A DNA stretch of 64,000 nt from Haberlea rhodopensis (taxonomy: Eukaryota; Streptophyta; Magnoliopsida; Lamiales; Gesneriaceae), in assembly GCA_907163345.1 (NCBI GenBank), contig CAJQUN010000461.1:124001-188000 (forward strand), read 5' to 3'. Below are positions 55,348 through 64,000 of this stretch, in pieces. Every line of letters starts with the position of its first letter. Position 1 is the stretch's first letter. The notes under the pieces were generated by a model that did no database searches, was not told the origin of the DNA, and saw nothing but the letters and a program-made list of their open reading frames with translations. The position numbers and the translations under genes were made by a program.

Positions 55348-56087
55348 TGTGATGTCCCCGAAATGATTAATTGCAATTAAGACATTAATTATGTTTATAT
55401 GATGAATTATGTGGATAATTGATTTATATGCTGGAATTAATTATCATGATGAAATGCATAGTCACATGATATGCGTGACCTGGGGGTTACGTTTCAGGGT
55501 GCATGTTATGCATGATGGGAAATGAGGTGTTAACATGATTTAATTGTATTGGTTGTTAATTATGTGGTAATATGGATTTAGTGGAGGTTGGGTGCATATT
55601 TGTAAAATGTTTTTAAAATACCATGTTGGGGTATTTTATACATCATGTTAATTATTGGGTATAACTTAATTAACCCATTTACCCCCACTCTCACCTCACT
55701 TTACCAATTACTCTCTTAAATCCACAAAATCCCTTCCCAACCCAAAACCCTTCCCATTTTCGATTTTGGGCACAAAGTGGAAGAGGAATCTTTGCAAAAG
55801 CTTGATTTGTGGAATTTGTTGGGTGATTTGGAGTCCCCAAGAGGTATGGTTGCCTCCTTGTTGCTTTTGTAGTGTTTGGTTTGGGTTTATAATGGTTTTG
55901 AAGGGTTTTGAAATGGGTTTGTTTTGGGTATGTGTTGTATGTTGTTGGGGTATGATTTTTGAAGTGTTTTATGTGGGTTTTAGTGAGTTATGATGATGTT
56001 AGTGTTGTTGGAAAGTTTGGGTTTGAATGGTATGGAATTGAGCTTGGTTGAGCTCAAAAAAAATGGTGGAAATCGCGCACAGCAGGT

Positions 56088-56238
56088 GGCGATCTATCGC
56101 CCTGTTTTAGGCGATCGATCGCCGATGGCCAGTAGCCATTTTGCGCAACAGGCGATCGATCGCCTCAAATAAAGCGATCGATCACCGCAAGGCAAAAAAA
56201 GTGAGGCGATCGATCGCCTCGTGCAGCGATCGATCGCC
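56088..56238. repeat. Palindrome array, D 3' LTR
   Basis: Six copies as in 28406-28556; the first (GATCTATC) and fourth (flank) are damaged, so the pairing symmetry is eroding here. Confidence 0.9.
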
Positions 56239-56785
56239 GCTGTTTAAAATGTGGCAAATGATGTTTTTTGTGGAATTTTTGGTATTTGGCTATTGTTTAG
56301 CTTCTAATATTGATTTGTGTGGTTGTGTAGAACCACCCCAGGTGCCAACAACATCGAGGAGATAAAGTTCTCCAACTTCTCCCCTTTTGGGAATTAAGGT
56401 ACGTAGTGAGACGTACGAGCATCGGACGGTAAAATGTGTTACGCTTTCGATTATGTATTGTGTATACCGTGGATAGTGAATCTTTATATGTGGTGATTTA
56501 TGTGAAAGGATAGTGATATATCGTGATAATGGAATCAACTATTGTGTTTGATTATTGTGGTAGAATTGATGAATGTTCCGGTAGCCTTTATCTCCGAGCG
56601 AGGGAGGTACTTGCCGCTGTCATATGAAGCGATGGTAGTATGATATTTGCCGCTGTCATGTCTAAGCGAGGTAACATGCCGCTGTCATTGTGGAAGCTAG
56701 GGATATCATATGATGCCGCTATATGTCGAAGCGAGGGGTCCTAAAATTCCGCTGTTGTATTGGGACCGGAACAGTCACAATTCTA

Positions 56786-56842
56786 GTGATTAATGTGGAA
56801 TATTGTGATTAATGTGGAATATTGTGATTAATGTGGAATATT
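56786..56842 (+). repeat. Three 19-bp tandem copies
   Basis: GTGATTAATGTGGAATATT occurs three times head to tail; the 5' LTR of D has one copy. The expansion happened after insertion or during its last replication. Confidence 0.92.
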
Positions 56843-57336
56843 GTGATTATAACGGGAACGTGATATCGATCATTACCTTGTGAGCTAATAATTTTGTGCA
56901 TGAGTTTATGAAACAGGAACAACAAAGGAAGTGTGCTAATGTGGTGAATCAGGGAGCATATATACATATATATCTCATGCAACTATTTACGTTATTTTGT
57001 TTGATTGTGTTGAATAGTGATGTGTATGCTCATGATGAGTTGTTCCTGTAGGTACACCTTTGGATTTGGAGAGCTATGGGCCGGGTTGAGGCAGTGAGCT
57101 TCGAGGAGCCTTGTGAATTAGGATACAGGATTTGGTATAGTCTCTGCTCTAGGAGTAGTGTAAAACTATAGTGTTAACATTCATTTGGGAATGTAATTAA
57201 TTAGCTTCGAAGTTTTATTTTGGCCTGTAATCCTATTAGCTCACGTAAAAACCGGAACCATAAACTATCTGTGATGCATGTTTAGCCCTAATTATGTCTC
57301 GATTACGCTGTTAGGGTAGAGAGGCCCTACATTATT

Positions 57337-57738
57337 AAGGAACCATAATATCATATAATGTTTTTATCATGAATTATGGTACATGGACAACTAATGGGCG
57401 TTTTAAATGCATTGGAAATACAGGAAGTATTTTATGACTATGATTATGCATTTATGCTTTACATTCATATTATGTTTGATATGAATTACGATATGCTCAT
57501 GTGATGGGGGTTGTCCTCGTAGGTGCTTTTGCTAAGGAGAACCAGGGTCAGGTTGATAAGCTGAGCTGTAAGGAGTGCTACAAGATAGCAAGATAAAGAC
57601 TTATTTTGTATAGTTTCTACTAGGAGTGCAGTAGAAGTAGCCTTAAGCTCAATGGTCAACACGACTTACAACTCTGATTTGATATGATTAGTTCTCTTAA
57701 TTGCACCTTATAGTATGTTGAGATATCGGGGTCTTACA
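57337..57738 (+). repeat. Element A 3' LTR, right part
   Basis: This follows D's right TSD and completes A's LTR to GGTCTTACA at 57738. It lacks the 63 bp present at about 2390-2452 of the 5' LTR; the deletion joins two CCTTA repeats. Confidence 0.92.
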
Positions 57739-58412
57739 GTTTTTTTTTTTTTGTTTTGCTTTTGTTTTTGTTTTGATTATGGTAAGAGACTCCATGCGTG
57801 CTGTGACGTGTTCCGACAATATGCCCCACGAGAAGACGAGGAATTGGACAACGATCACTGACGATTGTTGTCAACGGTAACTGCTTTGTATTATTTTTCA
57901 TGCTTATTACATTGAGGATAATGCATGAATTAAGTTTGGGGGAGTGCATTACTGTGTCATGCTTTTTCATTGGAATTTTGTCGTTTCTTGAGCACCAACA
58001 AAATTTTTCTTGAAAATGAGTTCAATTAGTGAGACAAGAATGAATAATATTAGTGGTCTCTATTCCATGACGATATTAATCTCACTATGCATGCCAACTT
58101 GAATTTTGATGATTGTAAAACTTCTTTGTGAATATCTTGCTTTGAGTGGCATGTCAAAGCAACCTTTATGAGCCTAAATTTAATATTTTTATCCTTACCT
58201 AAAGGGAGTATAATGAATGTCACATATAAATGGCTATATTTTGATGAGCTTATTGTTGAAAAAAATTGAATGAGAAAAGAAAAAGAGAGATAAAGCCTTG
58301 TGAAAAAAGTGACTAAATAAGACCCAAAATGGCTAAGACTAGATGAAAAATTAGAGAAGCTCAATTTGGTGCTGAAAAATTGAACATTACATGCTTATAC
58401 TATCTTATTTGT
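57739..58412. other. Non-coding stretch, possible Athila/Tat-type 3' tail
   Basis: It opens with a T-rich run and contains TACATTGAGGATAATGCATG and AAGTTTGGGGGAGTGCAT (about 57910-57950), a string pair often found downstream of integrase in plant Athila/Tat gypsy elements. No long frame or domain is visible. It is the sequence into which A (left) and J (right) were inserted. The assignment is from memory of the motif and is tentative. Confidence 0.4.
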
Positions 58413-58692
58413 TGTAAGGCCCCGATGCTAATAAATCCGGATTAACGATGATTACGCAAACCAGGATAATTAAAAGTACAAATTTTGAATTAAGGTGTCC
58501 CGGACTACAATCAGTCAACCAACTAGTGGAGCATGTTTTTAGTGCATGAGCATGTTCATGATCACATGGCACTTGGAGAACATACGCCACTAATTATTTT
58601 AACTCATGTTTAATACATGATTTTGGACCATTAATCTTGCAAGATATTGATGTATTGACACATGGATTCCACAATACATCAAATATGTTAAA
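58413..58692 (+). repeat. E-family LTR (J), first part
   Basis: This starts TGTAAGGCCCCGATGC and follows the first ~280 bp of E's LTR with clear divergence. It is cut by solo LTR H with TSD TTAAA. Confidence 0.85.
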
Positions 58693-60191
58693 TGTTGGGA
58701 TATGCCCTAAGACAAGTCATTAGATGATTGTTTTAAGACATACAATGTTTATGGTTTTATGAATGGCAATTCATTATTATATATTATTCTTTTAACTGTG
58801 CATTGTGAATTAATATATATGTTAATGTCCTTAGAATAATATTGTATTATTCTTAAAGATGTCCCTAGTCAAGTATTATCATGAATAGGGATAATGATAA
58901 TACGTAGAGACTAGTATATGTTGATCGATGAATTGTTCATTGATATGAGATATCAAATCAACATATGGGTACATGTTAGAGAACGATGTACTGGACAGAC
59001 CCACCATGAGAATGCAACATGGATAGTTATATGATCGTCATATGCAATTCTCATAGTGATTTTACGACTTGTGATCATCAGAGATCCCAACATAAGGAGT
59101 TATGTATCTTGATATCGTCAAACGTTACCCGTAACAGGGTAAACTATAAAGGCGACTATTGGATACACTACGAATTATGTAGAGGGATGTTGAGTGATCG
59201 AGATAGGATTTGTCCCTCCTATATAACAGGAGATGTGTTTGGCCCTTGATCAAGTGAGAACTAAAATGCATGGCCATGCTCGAATGAGTCGATATGAGAT
59301 ATCGAGCTTATTCGTTTATTCTAGTTCTACTTGGGGATCAAGAAATAGAGATTGAATATACGAGTATGACTATTCCATGACTCGTGTTCAATCTAAACAC
59401 AAAGGACAAAGGGATTAAGTTACATGGTTAATATTATCACAAGTTCTAAAGGTTATGTCGAGTCATTGACATTCTTGTAATTTGGGGAGCATTGATGTGT
59501 TGCTAGATACCGCTCAATGCTTGAGACGTAAAATGAGATTTTATGTCACTGCCAACATTACAAGATCCTATCGGGTCGCACAAAAGATTAAATCGAGAAG
59601 GGAAATTAAATTCATGGGATGAATTAAATAATTAAGAGGAGTCTTAATTAATAATCATAAGGATTAATTAAATCATGGGCTTAAGCCCATGAAGCTTAAG
59701 AAAGCTTTTAATTAATCATATATATAATTTGTTATCAAGGTTTAATTAGATTAATACTTGAAAGACAATTTTCATATCAAAAACACAAAACCCTACACAA
59801 GCTAGATAGCTCACGGCCGCCGACTTCAAGAGGAGCTCTCGGTTTCTTGATAACCGAGGAGTGATCTTGTTGTTTTGGTGGTGATCTTCGATTGTGAATC
59901 GAGTTAGCTTCGTGTATCGGATTAATAACTTGTCTAGCAACGTGTTATTAATCCATCCCTTCACTCGATCTGATCGTGTGGATACCGTTGAGGCAAAACC
60001 AATCGAGTTTTGCTTAGTGACTCGGAGAAGGCGTAGGACGTGGTGCAGCTCCGTGGATTCTGCTTCAAATGCGCTACAAGGGTAAGACACTTGTAATTCT
60101 CTAATCCGATATGAATCCCTATGTATAGATCGCTGATTTGTAATCCCAAAATTTTATTCCGCTGCGTTGTATGCTCATGGGGTTACTTACA
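58693..60191 (+). mobile_element. Solo LTR H, probably Ty1/copia
   Basis: TGTTGGGATATGCC to GGTTACTTACA is 1499 bp with TSD TTAAA (58688-58692 and 60192-60196). A TATA-like CCTATATAAC lies near 59218-59227. TTCCGCTGCGTT at 60157-60168 near the 3' end is shared with copia element F, which supports copia. There is no internal region. The largest frame (59746-60090 minus) has no recognised domain. Confidence 0.85.
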
Positions 60192-60196
60192 TTAAA

Positions 60197-60677
60197 AACC
60201 ATGTAAAATGGCATGGAAAGCCATGCCCATAACCCTCATTTCAGATTTGATTTTGCTAAAAAATTACCATGCAACACCATTTCTCACTCTTCATTTTTCC
60301 CCAACAAAATTCTCTTCCTTCTCTCCTCCATATTTTGAAAATAATCAGCCATTCTCCCACCAAATTCTATTGAAATTTTGAGTGCATATCACATACAATA
60401 GAAGAACTTTGAGCTACAAGATGGAAGAAGTAGAAGGCATCAAGAAAATTCAAGTTTTGAGCCATTTTGAGAGAGATCTTGCAAGGATGGTGGAGTTTTC
60501 TTGCTAGGGCAGCAACTTGGGTGGTCTTGGACCTCAAACTTTGAAGATTAAGGAGGTATAAACCTTTTCTTCCAACTTTTGTTCTTTAGGGTCAAGGTTA
60601 GGGGTGAAATTGTAGGCCTTAGCCAAGAAAGATGTTGTAATCTTCAATCTGCTGATTTTCATGTTGCATGCAGTAGA
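60197..60677 (+). repeat. E-family LTR (J), second part
   Basis: This resumes the E-like LTR after H (GATTTCAGATTTG..., TTGCATGCAGTAG) and stops at element I. It is clearly more diverged from E than E's LTRs are from each other. The rest lies beyond the window or beyond I. Confidence 0.75.
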
Positions 60678-61212
60678 TGTAAGGACCCCCGTGCCCTTAA
60701 CCCGTTATTAGTGTATTAAGCCATACCATTAGTGCATATAATCATACCATCATGGGGAAAACCATGTGCAAGTGCAACACCGTATGCTACCCAGAAAATT
60801 TCTTGCATTCAATTCACATAATATTCAGATTCCCCAACCAAGATTATTCATATAACATGCACCCACATAATATACTAACATGCTCTTAGTTCATTTAGCA
60901 ATTCCATAATTAATTGCATGCAACCATAATGAACAGAGAGAAGCCGTAGTCCATTGATACATTCCATATATACGTAAAATGTACTCACATAAGAGTACCC
61001 AATGGATAAGCGTGTATCTGATGTATAAAACACTCTACCGGATACCGTTACTCGTACTTCAATCCTGGAAGCACCTCCCAAGCACAGCTCGATCTCAACA
61101 CTGGATCTATGTACTTATTCAACCGGCTCTGGTACCTCGATCCTAGAAGTACCTCAAATCAACAGCCCGAGCTCAACTCCAAAGCTGCTGCTACACCTGT
61201 AACACCTGCCCT

Positions 61213-61379
61213 AACAGAGACAGCCCCCACACGGGGTGAGCATACCAATACCACCAATCCAATAACATAACATTGCAATTCATAATTTACAGAATGTAAA
61301 TGCCATAATTTAAATGATACTCCCTGGATGGTATCACCCTCATCCGGGATCCCCTGTATTGTCCCTGTTCTCAAAATAA
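61213..61379 (-). other. Long-range stem, I LTR
   Basis: On the minus strand AACAGGGACA (from 61379) can pair with TGTCTCTGTT (to 61213) over ten positions with one G-U wobble. The 3' arm is again followed by an AG. Confidence 0.45.
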
Positions 61380-61536
61380 CCAAACTCATTAGATTCCCAA
61401 AGCCAGTTAATCGGCGCATGGATTAACTAATACCGTTTTATTATGCCAGTTCCATAACCAATATGGTACAATTATTATATAAAAGACCGTAGATGTCACA
61501 TATATCAAATGAATGGTTCCATGTTCCTATTTCATT

Positions 61537-61646
61537 GCTCGCTCCACAATAGCGGCATTCTAGACCCCGCGCACGCTCAACAATAGCGGCGTCATAACTG
61601 ATGGTCGCTCAATGGCGACAGCATCCCAATTCATTGCTCGCTCAAT
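61537..61646 (-). repeat. CCGCT/AGCG short repeats, I LTR
   Basis: On the minus strand GCCGCTATTG...GAGCGAGC-type units recur about four times, like the tracts in A, B, D and G. Confidence 0.7.
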
Positions 61647-62222
61647 AGCGGCACCATATGGTTCCCAATGTATAAACCATTTGACATAAATACCATTTAC
61701 CATGCATATCATTATCCATTTATAGCAAGTATCATGCACCATGAATTTCAATACCTATTCGATGCAATTACCACATGCCACATATTTCCATACCCATTTA
61801 ACCAAATACCACATGCCATGCATTTCCATATCCATTTAACCAATTTCCACATACCATGCATTTTACAGTTGCAACATTATAATAGGCTATGCTCGTACGT
61901 CATACGTACCTTGAGTTTCTGTAGTCCGAGCCAAACCTTGCTTTATTTCCATGCCTCGAGAAAGATGTGCTAAAACGCATAAACAACCCACAATCAAGCA
62001 TAAGCATGCAACCACGTGCCCAAGCACGTTCAAAACTCCCAAACATATCGTCTATCCATGACGATTACCAAATTATAAAAGTTCCCGGCTAAGCATGTAT
62101 AATACCCCAAAAATATTGTCTATCCATGACAATTAACCTTTTAAAAATAACCCGGGGCGAAGTATGCAAGACACCCAAAAAGAGCCAAGAAACAACAAAA
62201 GAGGCACCAACAAACTGGCCAT

Positions 62223-62369
62223 CTCGATCGATCGAAATTTCATCTCGATCGATCGAGAACCACCCTCCGATCGATCGGTCAAAATCCCGATCGATCGGTC
62301 CACTGTTCCAACGCCACAAAACCCATTATGCCATGCTCGATCGATCGAAATATTTTCGGATCGATCGAG
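62223..62369. repeat. Array of six CGATCGATCG palindromes (I LTR)
   Basis: Six copies with CT/CC...GA/GG flanks in three pairs about 21 bp apart; the last copy reads GGATCGATCG. Flank type matches family C although the LTR is otherwise closer to D at its ends. Confidence 0.9.
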
Positions 62370-63141
62370 CAGCCCTGTAAACGCGAGAAACTTCCAAGTA
62401 TGAGCTTCCAACAACACCTAAACTCATATACAACCAAGATCAACCATCCAACACATCATTAAACCACAAAACAACATGAAAATGCATCCCCCAAGCATAA
62501 ACAACATAATGGACCATGATCCACCCTTTTAACCCCAAAAAACAAGCTACAACCCAATCAAAACTCAACAAAACTCTACCATAGTGGAAGCTTACCATTT
62601 GAGCTCCAAGTTTTTAGCAAGAACCACAAAAAGATCCTTTTTTCAAAGCTTTCCCCTCCTCTCTAGATGCAGAAACGAAAATAAGGGTTTGGATAATGGA
62701 TAGGGTTGAATGGACATCCAAATTGATAGAGAGGGGTGATGGGATATAAAGTAGGTTCAAGTGGCTCATTTTCCATGTATGGGATTTTAAATGTGTATCA
62801 AGACACAAGCATGATATATAAAATAGCTCAACATGATATTTTAGAAGCATTTTACCACAATGCATCAAAATCCCTATTAAAATCATGTTTTACCAAATAA
62901 ACACAACCCATTTCATTTAAATCATTCTAACACCCAATATCCCAACATGTACCCCGAAATGCACCCCAGGTCACCCATACCATGTGACTAAGCATTTTAC
63001 CAAGATAATTAATTCCAACACATATATTAATTATCACCGTAAGAATCATATAAACACAATTAATTCCTAATTGCCACAATAAAAATCCATTAAAGATTAA
63101 TAACCCTCCGGAATTAATACCAATAATCCCAGGACATCACA

Positions 63142-63156
63142 AATATCCCCCACTAA
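63142..63156 (-). other. Polypurine tract, element I
   Basis: On the minus strand TTAGTGGGGGATATT abuts the LTR start at 63141. Confidence 0.75.
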
Positions 63157-63158
63157 TA

Positions 63159-63178
63159 AAATTTCGTCCTCGAAATTT
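63159..63178 (-). other. Pre-PPT hairpin, element I (covarying)
   Basis: On the minus strand AAATTTCG, loop AGGA, CGAAATTT pair over 8 bp. The outer G-C pair of B, C, D and E (GATTTCG/CGAAATC) is A-T here. Confidence 0.6.
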
Positions 63179-64000
63179 GCACCGGTGTACTCCACGTAAC
63201 ACCAAGGCTACACCAACCAAAAATAAAACCACGAGCCCGATTCTGGATCACATTAGAATCGAATTAACAACTGCGAGAACACCAATCTCGCACCAAGTTC
63301 TAAAATAGAGCAAACGTCAAAATCCACACAAACCCATAAGATAACAACATACCTCGATGTGAATCGTCCCAGAAGTCATTCCACCGCAATTCAAATCAAC
63401 CAAATCTCCCTTGGTTCTGACATAGATATCATTCCATGATATTCACCACTTGCCCACGATGCTTGACACGCATCGTTATGATGGGAACCACTAGTATAAA
63501 CAGTATACTCACAGAAAAATTCAGTTTCTGCTTCCAATCCATCTCCTCCAAAGGAGTAGTTGCACCAATTGCAATCCGGACCGGGTTACCCACGGTCACT
63601 GATCCACACAAAACACATCACCAAGGATGTTTTCACCGGTGTGTTCCAAGAAATCATATCTTGGTCCCGACACACCATCAAGACTCCACAAAGTCGCAAG
63701 TTCCACAGAGGTCACGCAAAACAATCAATTTGCATCCCCGCCACGCGTGTCAACCACGACACCAAACAAATCCGAGTCCTGGACACCCCTTGTCTATCCT
63801 GGGATTTAACAATCCTAAAACAGGGAGGCTATCAAATTAACCAGCAAGAACTACCATGGTCTCAAAACACGACAATCCTTCCTCAGGGGGAAGTCAAACA
63901 ACCCTCACGATCATTCATCAGAATGCATCGTGCCATCGAGATTACCGATATCGAGGTTCCACAATCTCACACCGGAGATTCACCAAACTAAGCATACAAC
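63179..64000 (-). other. Element I internal region, 3' end only
   Basis: This is the part of element I upstream of its PPT. The minus frame 63429-63611 (PLEEMDWKQKLNFSVSILFI) is not a chromodomain or integrase that I recognise, and frames on the plus strand look like chance. The element's pol is presumably beyond the edge, or this is a long 3' region. Confidence 0.45.

Larger units (their letters stand above)
27667..57331 (+). mobile_element. Element D: decayed Ty3/gypsy Tekay/Del-like retrotransposon in A's 3' LTR
   Basis: The TSD TTATT occurs at 27662-27666 and 57332-57336. Removing D rejoins A's LTR exactly as in A's 5' copy. The LTRs are 1946 and 1984 bp. The interior (29613-30761, 50268-53083, 55095-55347) is split by element E and a C-family solo LTR, resembles C's gag-pol, and has several deletions and stops. 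Confidence 0.94.
55348..57331 (+). repeat. Element D 3' LTR
   Basis: This is 1984 bp, TG...CA, followed by TSD TTATT. It is about 1-2 percent different from the 5' LTR by eye. The extra 38 bp are two added 19-bp units at 56786-56842. Confidence 0.93.
1854..57738 (+). mobile_element. Element A: Ty3/gypsy Tekay/Del-like retrotransposon, outer frame of the nest
   Basis: A is split into parts: 5' LTR remnant 1854-2545, PBS 2551, gag to 3797, protease-RT 13346-14812, RNase H to chromodomain 23798-25754, PPT 25811-25824, and 3' LTR 25825-27666 plus 57337-57738. Each gap is filled by an insertion flanked by a perfect 5-bp TSD, and removing the insertions restores co-linear reading against B. A's own left end and TSD lie outside the window or under the G LTR. 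The gag-pol product closely resembles that of B. Confidence 0.88.
60678..63141 (-). mobile_element. 3' LTR of minus-strand Ty3/gypsy element I
   Basis: TGTAAGGACCCCC (60678) to GGACATCACA (63141) is 2464 bp. Read in reverse it starts TGTGATGTCC like D, with a palindrome array, a GTACGTA...GACGTACG segment (about 61890-61912), CCGCT/AGCG repeats (61537-61646) and a long-range stem. A PPT follows on the minus strand side, so this is a 3' LTR and the element continues past 64000. Confidence 0.88.

Noticed and set aside
59746..60090. 114-codon minus-strand frame as a coding gene
   Set aside because: It lies in solo LTR H and the adjacent plus strand is equally open; no domain recognised.
63436..63991. 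Plus-strand frames of 134 and 143 codons at the right edge
   Set aside because: They overlap each other in different frames, oppose the direction of element I, and show no domain.

Overview
The window is repeat DNA from a large plant genome, almost certainly an angiosperm. I found no host gene, no RNA gene and no CRISPR array. Nearly all of it is a nest of LTR retrotransposons, most of them Ty3/gypsy elements whose polyproteins (zinc-knuckle gag, protease, reverse transcriptase, RNase H, integrase, C-terminal chromodomain-like end) and 2.0-2.5 kb LTRs look like the Tekay/Del chromovirus group. Boundaries were read from TG...CA ends, 5-bp target-site duplications (TSDs), primer binding sites (PBS) and polypurine tracts (PPT). 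All alignments were done by eye.

Layout. Family letters are mine. A G-family LTR (1-1853) sits in the 5' LTR of element A (A spans 1854-57738). A was hit by element B (3798-13340, TSD GCAGG), element C (14813-23792, TSD GAGTC) and, in its 3' LTR, element D (27667-57331, TSD TTATT). D contains element E (30762-50267, TSD TAAGA) and a reversed C-family solo LTR (53084-55094, TSD AGTTC). E contains a reversed G-family solo LTR (34267-36387, TSD ACTCT) and, in its 3' LTR, the minus-strand Ty1/copia element F (40397-48036). The deepest chain is A > D > E > F. Right of A is a possible Athila/Tat-type tail (57739-58412), then an E-family LTR (J, from 58413) broken by solo LTR H (58693-60191, TSD TTAAA) and by the 3' LTR of minus-strand element I (60678-63141), which runs off the right edge.

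Coding state. B is the youngest: its two 2374-bp LTRs differ at only about two sites and its frames are long, but one missing base separates gag from pol. C has one nonsense codon and small frameshifts. A has several frameshifts and a damaged integrase. D, E and F are badly decayed internally although their LTR pairs differ by only about 1 percent, which suggests they moved in trans when already defective.

The most interesting signal is in the LTRs. Five families (B, C, D, G, I) carry arrays of 6-8 copies of the palindrome CGATCGATCG, mostly in pairs 20-22 bp apart, at a similar LTR position. Four short stem structures recur across families with wobble or compensatory changes: beside the TATA-like box, a long-range stem GGGACAAC/GTTGTCC, a terminal hairpin near the LTR 3' end, and a hairpin just before the PPT. 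Donor, branch-point and acceptor-like motifs suggest two LTR introns plus a leader intron ending one base before the gag ATG; the palindrome arrays would then be intronic. The elements interact only as cassettes: intact B-type proteins could supply the machinery for defective relatives.
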